From a virus: a stretch of 34,114 nucleotides of DNA. The translations under genes and the position numbers were made by a program. Shown here piece after piece: positions 17,177-23,862 of this stretch (its first letter is position 1; every line of letters begins with the position of its first letter). The stretch covers positions 1 through 34,114 of IMG/VR virus record IMGVR_UViG_3300050821_000570; one strand, 5' to 3'. The notes beneath the pieces are model-generated. The model worked only from the letters and a program-made list of their open reading frames with translations, searched no databases and was not told where the DNA came from.

Positions 17177-18747
17177 TGCCACTCCAGATAAAAGTTATTG
17201 ATGAGAGGATTGGCAACCATTCCACTCTGTGCTGTGGCTTTAATCTGCACGAAAATCAAAGTGTCAGCGGTCAGTGCCGATTGCACGTTGAAGGACAGGG
17301 TGCTCGGCGCATAGGCTGTAGTGGTGGTCGTATAATTCTGCGTCGATGCGCACGTAAAAGAAGGGACGTTGACAGTTGCCGCAGTATCTACGCTGGCATC
17401 GCAGGTTTGAAAAGTTGTAGTGTGCCCAGCTGTTGAATCGTTAGCGGCAATGTGATCGAGTACGATCTTTGCGGTGCCCGTTCCCGGAATCGTATGCGGC
17501 AGCTTAATTGTGCAAGTGGCCGTAATCGGTAGAGCGCTGGCAGTTACCGCTGATGGAATCGCATATTCCCAGTGCCCGTAGTGAAAGCTCGCTGCTGGAG
17601 TCAGGAAATCAGTCCAGACGATGAATCCCGTGGTCTGATCGCCCAAGCAATTTGTGAGCGGGAATGGCCCTTGGGTTGTCGCGCCGCCAGATCCATTAGC
17701 TGCGGCAGTCAATTGCCCTTGAGCGTTTACCGTAATGTTGGCGTTGGTGTACGAGCCCGCCGTAACTGCGGTATTTGCTATGGAAATTGTTCCTGTTGCA
17801 ATGATGGGATTCGGCGAAGAGCTCAGGCCCGTGCCCGGAGCAACACTCGTTACACTTCCACCTGTACCCGAACCGCAGCCTGAGAGATCGCCTAATACGA
17901 AAGTAGTGTTATTGCACCCACTTAGATTGGCGATTACTTCATTCGGCGGAATCGTCGCACCCGTAGGACAGTTACGCCCTAAATCAAATGTGCTCTCCTG
18001 GTTGCAGTAGAGAAACACTTCGCCATTGAGCGGGAACCCAAATTGCGGAGCGGCTAGCGGCGAACATTGCAGGAATGTGCCGTTGTTTAAGCACGCCTGC
18101 ATCATTCCGCCCTGCTGCAAGAGGCACCAGTTCCCGACTGCTGGCTGAGAAGGATCAGGATTCTGTGGAGCGGGCAAGCAAAGTGTGTCCGAGGTCAGCC
18201 AGATTCCGTTAGCTCCGCCCTGAAATGTTCCTGCACCATTGACCGTGATTGGGCCAGGGGTAATAATCGGGTTGGCTAAAGATGCAACTTGGGGATTAGC
18301 TGAAGTGACGTTGATCTGATTGGGCGTTCCCTGAACTAATCCGCCGCCTCCTCCCCCGGAGCCGCCCACGGTTATCGTGTAAGGCCCATAGCAGGTATTC
18401 TGCACACAAACTGTGTAGTCATAAGTGCCAGCGGGAATCCAGAATCCCAAGTTGCCCTGAGCATCGCCTGTCGGCTGGCATGCGGATGGCTGGGGTTGGG
18501 GAGTATCTTGAGCGCCGTTAGCACACGGAACTTCTGCAGAAGTGAAGGTTGTAACGTAGTTGGTGCATGGCAGAGCATTTGCGGGCGAGTGACACACCGC
18601 AAGTACCGGGGAATTCGGGGGGAGATTGGCCTGAAGGAACGGCGGCGACGTATTGCTAACACTGGGGAATGGAATGTCCACGCGCACGAGTTGCGCTTGG
18701 GCCGCACATCCGATCATCAGTATAGCTACAAGGAATAGTCTCTTCAT
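17173..18747 (-). CDS. Secreted tail fibre, first appendage block
   Basis: 524 residues from ATG 18747 (ATGA overlap with the 111-aa gene). A signal peptide (MKRLFLVAILMIGCAAQA) is followed by a compact Cys-rich N-domain (VLAVCHSPANALPCTNYVT, QPTGDAQGNLGFWIPAGTYDY, CYGPYTITVG), the kind of docking or collar module seen in fibres of soil phages. A run of six glycines comes next (near residue 137). LVQGTPNQINVTSANPQ, then VTSVAPGTGLSSSPNPI, TGTISIANTAVTAGSYTNAN and ITVNAQGQLTAAANGSGG are textbook tail-fibre shaft repeats. The C-terminal 150 residues are a beta-sandwich (GHWEYAIPSAVT, HTTTFQTCDASVD, NNFYLEW). It directly follows the tail-hub genes, so it is the best candidate for the main receptor-binding fibre. 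Confidence 0.82.
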   Translation of the reverse strand: MKRLFLVAILMIGCAAQAQLVRVDIPFPSVSNTSPPFLQANLPPNSPVLAVCHSPANALPCTNYVTTFTSAEVPCANGAQDTPQPQPSACQPTGDAQGNLGFWIPAGTYDYTVCVQNTCYGPYTITVGGSGGGGGGLVQGTPNQINVTSANPQVASLANPIITPGPITVNGAGTFQGGANGIWLTSDTLCLPAPQNPDPSQPAVGNWCLLQQGGMMQACLNNGTFLQCSPLAAPQFGFPLNGEVFLYCNQESTFDLGRNCPTGATIPPNEVIANLSGCNNTTFVLGDLSGCGSGTGGSVTSVAPGTGLSSSPNPIIATGTISIANTAVTAGSYTNANITVNAQGQLTAAANGSGGATTQGPFPLTNCLGDQTTGFIVWTDFLTPAASFHYGHWEYAIPSAVTASALPITATCTIKLPHTIPGTGTAKIVLDHIAANDSTAGHTTTFQTCDASVDTAATVNVPSFTCASTQNYTTTTTAYAPSTLSFNVQSALTADTLIFVQIKATAQSGMVANPLINNFYLEWQ

Positions 18748-19079
18748 CCAGTCTGCCACCACAACGTACCGTCTGACTTGATCTTGAAGAATTGCCCTTT
18801 CACCGCAAGCGTTAGCGGGCCGCCTTCTGCACCGTTTAAGGTGTAGGTATTTCCGTCGCCTGAGACTTTGACGAAGGTTATTTCCTGGTTCTGATTCGAG
18901 GTGCCTGTGGTGCTGTTCAATCCCGCAGGAGGTACTTCTTCCGAATATTGCCCCTGAGAGGTGTCCACTTCATTCAGTGGGTGCAGGTTCTGCAGAGTAA
19001 ACAGCCAGTTGATTAAAGTCTGCGGAAGATTCAGGCCGCGTATCGGCGGAGGAACTACTACCGTCTGCGTGGTGGGCAT
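18744..19079 (-). CDS. Small tail-associated protein, unknown
   Basis: 111 residues from ATG 19079; the start shares its A with the stop of the gp10-like gene (TAATG). The N-terminus is Pro-rich (VVVPPPIRGLNLPQ) followed by a short helix (TLINWLFTLQNLHPLNEV). The C-terminal half is beta-rich (ITFVKVSGDGNTYTLNG, GQFFKIKSDGTLWWQTG). No family was recognised. In P22 the slot after gp10 holds the tail needle gene, but no long coiled coil is present, so a needle assignment is not supported. Coupling on both sides to gp10-like and fibre genes suggests a small hub or fibre-adaptor component. Confidence 0.6.
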   Translation of the reverse strand: MPTTQTVVVPPPIRGLNLPQTLINWLFTLQNLHPLNEVDTSQGQYSEEVPPAGLNSTTGTSNQNQEITFVKVSGDGNTYTLNGAEGGPLTLAVKGQFFKIKSDGTLWWQTG

Positions 19080-20542
19080 TAGTTAATTGCCGCTTCCCCG
19101 TAGAGATATGCCCCAACAAACCGGATCGGCACAGGATCAGACCATGACACTTCCCAGATTCTTTTCCGTGCGCGTCCCAGCATCCTCTTGATAACCCGCT
19201 TGCTGTACTTTCCAGTTGCGCCCAAGCTAAGGATGTAGTCGTTTGACCATGTTTTCCCGCCATCATTCGACCAGCGCAGTATGATTTGCGGCGGCCTAGT
19301 TGCCCCTGTGCCATCATTCAGGGGAATATTTGGCCCTAGCCCTGTTTCAACATCGAACTCGATGGACTCGAAGTAAATCCACTTGTTGCTATCCGAAACT
19401 GTCGGGGTTCTGCGGAAGCCTCGAATCGGATTCCCGTTTTCCGTCAGAATGTTTGACGAAAGCTGATACACATTGCCCGATGCCCAATCTCCTACTAAGT
19501 TTAGGCCAAAGCAGAATGTGTGCGACATAGAGCGATCCGCAGAATAGGTTCCGCTCTGTTCATCCCAAGAGCCTCTTTGGTGCCAGTACTTCGTCGCAAC
19601 GTCGTAATCCCAAGTTGCGCCCTTGCCATTATTTGCGGAGGGAAAGAATAACTGCCAGAAGGTATGACCTTGTTCCTGATAAGCATAGCCGACTGCGTTT
19701 GAGACTGTCGGATACTGCTGCCATGCCAGTTCTACAGCGTGTGTGGAAACTCTTTCCCCTGCATATCCATTGGCCCTGAATGCGACCATGAATCCCCGCT
19801 CATCTTGTGCCAGCCAGAACAGAGAATTGTCTAATTGAACGGTTGCGAAGGCTGCAGCTGCACCTGTCTCAAGAAAGGCCCCCTGAATTGGGATGAATAC
19901 CGGAAAGCCCGCACCAGCGTTGTAATAGACTGCCGTTTTCTTGCCTGAGTACAACCACATTTCGCGGTGGTCGCACTTCATCGAAGTGATGTTGTCAGGG
20001 AACAGAGAAACAGTCGATATATTCAGCCCCGACCAGGTTGTCGCATCTTCCAAATTAGACTGCTGGAACGTATGCGAGTTCTGCAGTGTCGCCAGAATGT
20101 AGCCGTCTGAGAAATCAATCTGTGCAATTGGCCCATTGAACTGCCCCATATCCACGGCTTGGAAGGCGTTCGTGGCCAGCACCATCACGAACAAGTTCCC
20201 ATTGTTCAGAATGACTAACTGGGTCTCGTTTGCGGTTATCTGCGTCGGAGTTACTGGTGCTACACCTAAACTGCCGCGATTAAAGGCTCCGTCTGGAGTC
20301 AGCTCCCAGAGATTTGATGCGGCTGCAAAACACCGCCCATTGACCTCGAATAATCCCGGAACGGAGCTTTCATCTAAACCTGCGAATACCTTCTTGCCGG
20401 GAGTATGCAGTAATGCAATTTGGCTGCGAGTGCCAGGAACTTCTGCCCGTTCGCAGTAACAGTTGAACCCGATTTGATTGTCAAATGTGACGCCTTGTGT
20501 TTGATCCGAAGGGCCACAGAAGTCAAAGGGGATCTCAGGCAT
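19079..20542 (-). CDS. P22 gp10-like tail hub / DNA stabilisation protein
   Basis: 487 residues from ATG 20542, overlapping the upstream small ORF by 8 nt. It has beta-propeller-like WD-style blades with recurring hydrophobic-Gly-Asp turns, and the family pattern KKTAVYYNAGAGFPVFIPIQG, LDNSLFWLAQDERG, HAVELAWQQYPTVSNAVGYA, GHTFWQLFFPSANN, and WDYDVATKYWHQRGSW, ending ILRWSNDGGKTWSNDYI. This is the signature of packaged-DNA stabilisation protein gp10 of P22-like phages, which extends the portal/gp4 channel and closes it after packaging. The length is close to P22 gp10 (about 470). No signal peptide, unlike the fibres downstream. Confidence 0.88.
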   Translation of the reverse strand: MPEIPFDFCGPSDQTQGVTFDNQIGFNCYCERAEVPGTRSQIALLHTPGKKVFAGLDESSVPGLFEVNGRCFAAASNLWELTPDGAFNRGSLGVAPVTPTQITANETQLVILNNGNLFVMVLATNAFQAVDMGQFNGPIAQIDFSDGYILATLQNSHTFQQSNLEDATTWSGLNISTVSLFPDNITSMKCDHREMWLYSGKKTAVYYNAGAGFPVFIPIQGAFLETGAAAAFATVQLDNSLFWLAQDERGFMVAFRANGYAGERVSTHAVELAWQQYPTVSNAVGYAYQEQGHTFWQLFFPSANNGKGATWDYDVATKYWHQRGSWDEQSGTYSADRSMSHTFCFGLNLVGDWASGNVYQLSSNILTENGNPIRGFRRTPTVSDSNKWIYFESIEFDVETGLGPNIPLNDGTGATRPPQIILRWSNDGGKTWSNDYILSLGATGKYSKRVIKRMLGRARKRIWEVSWSDPVPIRFVGAYLYGEAAIN

Positions 20543-20723
20543 TGAATTTGGCGTTGGTTAACTGCGGCAGCATGTGCTTGATGTAATAGTCAAAGAACTG
20601 CTGCGTTTCCATAGAAAGGTGGTCTCTGTCTATCTGCGCGACAACCCATGATGCGGATTGCTTGTGGTCTTTCTTCTCTTTCGGATCGTGCAATCGAATT
20701 GTCAAAGTCAGTTTGTCAGCCAT
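20535..20723 (-). CDS. Small charged protein, unknown
   Basis: 62 residues from ATG 20723. It is charged and helical at the C-terminus (METQQFFDYYIKHMLPQL) with an N-terminal strand (KLTLTIRLHDPKEKK). It overlaps the gp10-like start by 8 nt. No family was recognised. It is the first gene after the 248-nt gap, and an AGTATAAC sequence lies 2 nt before its ATG; the ribosome site (AAGAG) is weak. Ordinary codon use and operon coupling support it being real. Confidence 0.55.
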   Translation of the reverse strand: MADKLTLTIRLHDPKEKKDHKQSASWVVAQIDRDHLSMETQQFFDYYIKHMLPQLTNAKFNA

Positions 20724-20731
20724 GTGTTATA

Positions 20732-20780
20732 CTCTTGCCCGAAGGCTGAGAGGTCGCGGGTTCGAATCCCGCCAGAATCC
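20732..20780 (+). other. tRNA 3'-half-like segment (perfect T arm)
   Basis: Plus-strand GCGGG-TTCGAAT-CCCGC (20756-20772) is a perfect five-pair T arm with a canonical seven-base loop, preceded by a normal variable-loop-like AGGTC. Upstream, GCC-CGAA-GGC inside CTCT/AGAG forms a hairpin where an anticodon arm would lie. No 5' acceptor pairs with the following CAGAATC, no D arm is present, and no CCA is encoded, so this is a fragment and not a complete tRNA gene. tRNA 3' halves are common phage attachment cores, but no integrase is near. Confidence 0.45.
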
Positions 20781-20836
20781 TAGAGGCGGAAATAAGACGG
20801 ACTGCACTTGTTAAAGGTAAGAAGGCTCGACATTCT

Positions 20837-20915
20837 TGCGTTGAGTATCCGGAGTGGCGAGACAAGTTCTTTAGCATTCCAGTCTGCAACGTGGGTGCAA
20901 GTCCCAACGCCGCAC
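20837..20915 (+). other. Degenerate tRNA-like element, 78 nt
   Basis: TGCGTTG (20837-20843) can pair with CGCCGCA (20908-20914) as an acceptor stem with five Watson-Crick pairs, one G-U and one mismatch. GTGGG-TGCAAGT-CCCAA (20891-20907) is a T-arm-like hairpin with four of five pairs and a loop one base from TTCAAGT. The 78-nt span fits a tRNA, and GGAGTGGCGA resembles a D loop. No regular anticodon arm folds: AGAC/GTCT gives an 18-nt loop. Probably a decayed or unusual tRNA; chance is possible. Confidence 0.3.
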
Positions 20916-20971
20916 ATCAATTTTGTGTATGGAATCTGAAGCTCGACATGGATCTGAGCACTCAGCCTTCA

Positions 20972-21781
20972 CTACTGCGAAGGCCCGCCCGTTACGCTTC
21001 CGTCAGTCCATCTGAAGTCTGCCCGCGTAGCACCGCTGCGCGGCATCCCTGAATCCCGCGTCGTGATTCGTGGCGGCTTTGCGTTATTCCCGATCATTGC
21101 CGCTCTCGCCACAGTGGCCGCCGCAGTCAATACTGGCGAAGGCACACGATTCGATCCTGACAGCAAAGACTCTGCAAGAGTCAGCTTTAATGCTGTGCGG
21201 TAAGCTGGAGGAAGAGTTCCCGGCCCGCTCGGTCCGCCTATTGGATCGGTAATTGTTACGAACTGCTCAACCGTTACCCAAGTCTGCAGCCTGACCTGAT
21301 CGCCTACATTGATGACTGGCCAGAAGAACAAACTCGCATCAGGCCATGTGTAGTCTGGATAAACATCTGTGGGCACATTGGTCTGAATGTTCTTAACTTG
21401 ATTCAGCGCCCACCAATCTTTGTCGCGGATGTCGATGGGCAGATCGACCTTAATGCCCTGATTAAGAATCAGCGCCGCGCTCTCAAGCCTCACAGGCCGT
21501 TGCGGAACTTTCCACACCGCTACCGGGCTAGGGCCCATCAGAACTGGGTTCACTCCCGCCTGAAACGTGAATACGGGAAAGGCATATGAATACACCTTGT
21601 TCCGCATCGCCTGCCAAACATCAATAACTTCGTTACATTTGCGGAATGCCCACTGCAACTCATCTGATCCAGGCTCTTCTCCCGGCGCTACTGCTCCAAT
21701 CTCAATGAGCGCATCGGTGCACAGATCGCCTACTGAGTACTGAATTGGAGGATTAGGAGGGACGGGCGGAGAGATCGGCAT
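20972..21781 (-). CDS. P22 gp4-like portal-proximal connector
   Basis: 269 residues from ATG 21781, abutting the previous stop (TAAATG). Pattern: a Pro-rich N-terminus, SVGDLCTDALIEIGAVAPGE, SDELQWAFRKCNEVIDVWQA, then the central PVFTFQAGVNPVLMGPSP, and PPAYRTALKLTLAESLLSG near residue 195. This is the layout of the P22 gp4 / tail accessory factor family, a helical ring that binds the underside of the portal after packaging and recruits gp10. P22 gp4 is shorter (about 166 residues); the longer form seen here is common in environmental podophages. A Ser/Gly/Thr-rich C-tail follows. P22 gp4 has been linked to peptidoglycan hydrolysis, but nothing here shows that. Confidence 0.8.
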   Translation of the reverse strand: MPISPPVPPNPPIQYSVGDLCTDALIEIGAVAPGEEPGSDELQWAFRKCNEVIDVWQAMRNKVYSYAFPVFTFQAGVNPVLMGPSPVAVWKVPQRPVRLESAALILNQGIKVDLPIDIRDKDWWALNQVKNIQTNVPTDVYPDYTWPDASLFFWPVINVGDQVRLQTWVTVEQFVTITDPIGGPSGPGTLPPAYRTALKLTLAESLLSGSNRVPSPVLTAAATVARAAMIGNNAKPPRITTRDSGMPRSGATRADFRWTDGSVTGGPSQ

Positions 21782-22303
21782 TTAGACCGCTACTGCAGCA
21801 CACTTGCCACGATGCGGCTTCTCGCCACAGCCGCGAGAGCACAGAGCTTCGCCATCAACATCTGCGAACTCGCTAGGATGCGGGGATTCAGCCGGAGGTT
21901 TCGACTGCCAACTCTGCTGAAGCGCGGCGGTTTCTTCCTCTTTACTGTTGACCATCTTGAATGCCGGAGTCACCGAGGGAAGGAGTTCCGGCTTTTCCGG
22001 ATGCAGGGAGTTATAGAGCGTGATCCGCTTGTGTTCTTTCAGCGTCACGGGGTCTTTCATGGTGGGGTGGTAGACCATCTTTGGATATTCCTGATGGCGG
22101 TAGGCTTCTTTTGCGGGCTTGTTCAAGTCGATTGACTGCCCGCTCACAAAGAAGTTGGTAGGTTGTCCTCGCATGGTTTCCTCTAATTCCTGCTTCTTTT
22201 TATTTCTAAGGTTGGTGTCTCGTGGCACTCCGCCTAAATCCAGTTCCAGCGGCCAGCGCTCACGAATATGCGCTGGCCGCGATTCTCTGAACTGCCGGGG
22301 CAT
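21782..22303 (-). CDS. Connector-adjacent protein with HQEYPK motif
   Basis: 173 residues from ATG 22303, where TAATG overlaps the upstream stop. An internal ATG at 22174 (MRGQPTNFF) has a better ribosome site (AGAGGA, 5 nt) and may be the true start, giving 130 residues. Core: AYRHQEYPKMVYHPTMKDPV, then MVNSKEEETAALQQSW. The same HQEYPK and SxEEEA elements occur in the small protein at 22596-22820, so the two are related. A C-terminal CSRGCGEKPHRGKC cluster may bind zinc. Proteins with a YPKMxYHP core lie near the connector genes of many environmental phages; function unknown. Confidence 0.6.
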   Translation of the reverse strand: MPRQFRESRPAHIRERWPLELDLGGVPRDTNLRNKKKQELEETMRGQPTNFFVSGQSIDLNKPAKEAYRHQEYPKMVYHPTMKDPVTLKEHKRITLYNSLHPEKPELLPSVTPAFKMVNSKEEETAALQQSWQSKPPAESPHPSEFADVDGEALCSRGCGEKPHRGKCAAVAV

Positions 22304-22476
22304 TAGCTGGCGGGGGCAGGAGTGGGGGGATTCACAACTGCATCAATGGCATCGACCGAGGCTTTCAGTGTCACAAGGTCGGCATCGGTTGCGCCGCCAG
22401 AGTTAGCGGTAATGAAAGCGTTGACATCGGTCGAAAGTTTCGAGACTGAGGCTTGCAGATCGGTCAATGCGGACAT
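22303..22476 (-). CDS. Short coiled-coil phage protein
   Basis: 57 residues from ATG 22476, chosen because CAGGAGAAAATT places a strong AGGAG at ideal spacing. It has heptad-like hydrophobics (LTDLQASVSKLSTDVNAFI, then ADLVTLKASVDAIDAVV) and a Pro/Ala-rich tail. The pattern of two short coiled helices around a Gly-rich hinge is common in small phage proteins near connector genes. The frame stays open upstream to a GTG at 22596 that overlaps the previous stop (TAGTG); the extra 40 residues (including LIRHFCSELLTDAKIIVKHE) look protein-like, so a longer form cannot be excluded. Confidence 0.65.
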   Translation of the reverse strand: MSALTDLQASVSKLSTDVNAFITANSGGATDADLVTLKASVDAIDAVVNPPTPAPAS

Positions 22477-22595
22477 AATTTTCTCCTGATTCTTGATGAC
22501 GGTAGTTTCGTGCTTGACAATGATTTTTGCGTCGGTCAGTAACTCCGAACAGAAGTGGCGGATTAGCTTAGACAGCGGCCAATGCTCGGGAAACA

Positions 22596-22820
22596 CTATT
22601 TGGCCCGCGATCCGCGCAGAATCCTGACTGCTTTCGGCGCGGTAACTTCAACAATCTGTTGCTCTTTGGCAACCGCATCTAAATCGGCTGCGCTCGGTAT
22701 AACTGGGGCTGCTACAGGTTTCGATTTATACCTTGCTTCCTCTTCGACGGATTTAACCGTCACTGGTTCGCCGTGCTGATCTTGAATAACTTTCGGGTAT
22801 TCCTGATGTACATATGCCAT
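22596..22820 (-). CDS. Small HQEYPK-motif protein
   Basis: 74 residues from ATG 22820 with GGAG 6-7 nt upstream. It opens MAYVHQEYPKVIQDQHG, then VKSVEEEARYKSKP, an Ala/Pro/Val linker and a basic tail (APKAVRILRGSRAK). The N-terminal half is a shortened relative of the gene at 21782-22303. It is the first gene after the terminator behind the coat cassette, so it is reached by read-through or its own promoter; the AT-rich GGTATTTTTATC upstream is part of the terminator U-tract. Function unknown. Confidence 0.65.
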   Translation of the reverse strand: MAYVHQEYPKVIQDQHGEPVTVKSVEEEARYKSKPVAAPVIPSAADLDAVAKEQQIVEVTAPKAVRILRGSRAK

Positions 22821-22831
22821 GAGCGCTCCAG

Positions 22832-22870
22832 AGATAAAAATACCGGGGCCAGCACGAAGGCCAGCCCCGG
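22832..22870 (-). terminator. Rho-independent terminator after the coat cassette
   Basis: Minus strand: an 11-pair stem CCGGGGCTGGC / GCTGGCCCCGG (two G-U pairs, loop CTTCGT) followed by TATTTTTATC. It sits 10 nt after the stop of the decoration-like gene and before the gene at 22820. The strong GC stem plus U-tract is a typical intrinsic terminator. It probably lowers expression of the connector genes relative to the abundant coat and decoration proteins. Confidence 0.85.
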
Positions 22871-22880
22871 AGGAGGAGGG

Positions 22881-23858
22881 TTAAAACACTGTGAGGTAAG
22901 GGCCCACTGCGGTCGTGAAGGTTGTCGGCACCGTGATGGTCGCGGGAATGGTTCCGAACGTTTGTCCGGTCACACCCTTGGTCAAATACGTGTCATTTAC
23001 GCCCGTCACTTCCATGCGCACCGTTGCCGTAGTTCCGTTGGTCTGCAAGCAGCCAAAGTACACTGCTGGCCCAACCAAGTAATACGACGTAGTGAAGGAA
23101 ATACCCTGATATACCGAAGGGGTGGCTGCTAGAACTCCAGCAGTTGCGCTATTGGTAACCAGATTTCCGGTCGCATCGTAGAGAACTACGAGGTGGTTGT
23201 CGGTTGTGGCCGTGCTGCCATTGAGAACCCCTAGTCCCGTAGCCAACTTGCTAGCGGGAAGGTCGATCTCGTTGCAGTACATCGTAGTTGCCGCAAGTGT
23301 AGTGCCAGCCGTGTTGATGGTTGACAGCGCCACCGCACCCGGATTAGGGGCTAGAACGCGGAACGGTGAGTTGTTCTGCGCCGCCAAGTTGCCCGCAACC
23401 CAAACTCCGCCGACGCAATCCGAAATCAGCGTAGGCGCACCGCCCAAGCCTACAGAGATAATCGGAAGATACGGTACAGAGGTACGAGTGCAGGAGCCTG
23501 TCGGGGCCACTGTATTCAATGCGCCAGGATACCCAGTATTCAGAGGAACGACAAATACTAAGGCTCCTGAAAGGTGCGGACGCGCTTTGCCGAGTGACTG
23601 ATAGCCGCGAGTGACGCTGATATTCGTGCCGTTGACGGCATTCACGAATACAGCTTCACCGATCAACCCATCCGCAATAAAGAGGATGGAGTTGGTCGCT
23701 GTAACGCCTGCGGCCGAAGTCAAAGGAATTACAGTCTGCGACGTGGTGGTCACTGCCGCCGAAAGCGTGGTATGGGTCAAAATGGTCTGCCCGAATGACA
23801 TCGAAGCCATCGAGAGCAACACCGCGAGAAACAGGGAAAGTTTAATCGTTTTGGTCAT
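22881..23858 (-). CDS. Putative secreted head-decoration protein
   Basis: 325 residues from ATG 23858, 5 nt after the coat stop, with GGGAG overlapping that stop. It opens with a signal peptide (MTKTIKLSLFLAVLLSMASMSFG). Next comes a beta domain of about 75 residues: TTLSAAVTTTSQTVIPLTSA, SILFIADGLIGEAVFVNAVN, NISVTRGYQSLGKARPHLSG. That order (hydrophobic strand, GEAV, ITVTRG, AHxxGA) is seen in small phage decoration and bacterial surface proteins. The rest is Thr/Ala/Val-rich with about six Cys. Directly following the coat gene and sharing its terminator suggests a stoichiometric capsid protein, yet the signal peptide predicts export. Function is inferred from position only. Confidence 0.6.
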   Translation of the reverse strand: MTKTIKLSLFLAVLLSMASMSFGQTILTHTTLSAAVTTTSQTVIPLTSAAGVTATNSILFIADGLIGEAVFVNAVNGTNISVTRGYQSLGKARPHLSGALVFVVPLNTGYPGALNTVAPTGSCTRTSVPYLPIISVGLGGAPTLISDCVGGVWVAGNLAAQNNSPFRVLAPNPGAVALSTINTAGTTLAATTMYCNEIDLPASKLATGLGVLNGSTATTDNHLVVLYDATGNLVTNSATAGVLAATPSVYQGISFTTSYYLVGPAVYFGCLQTNGTTATVRMEVTGVNDTYLTKGVTGQTFGTIPATITVPTTFTTAVGPYLTVF

Positions 23859-23862
23859 TGGA

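Larger units (their letters stand above)
20724..20971. other. Intergenic region with tRNA-like segments
   Basis: This 248-nt gap between the gp4-like and small ORF genes has no convincing protein gene on either strand. It contains two plus-strand segments that look like tRNA 3' halves (listed separately), a 9-mer GCTCGACAT repeated near 20826 and 20941, and the AGTATAAC sequence just before ATG 20723. No Rho-independent terminator was seen. It is the largest untranslated gap in the window. Confidence 0.6.

Noticed and set aside
20728-20733. Plus-strand TATACT as a promoter for the tRNA-like region
   Set aside because: No -35 at acceptable spacing; the same bases form the minus-strand TATAAC.
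20716-20907. 63-aa minus-strand frame containing GFEPATSQPSG
   Set aside because: That peptide is the typical false translation of a tRNA 3' end read in reverse, and it overlaps the tRNA-like segment.
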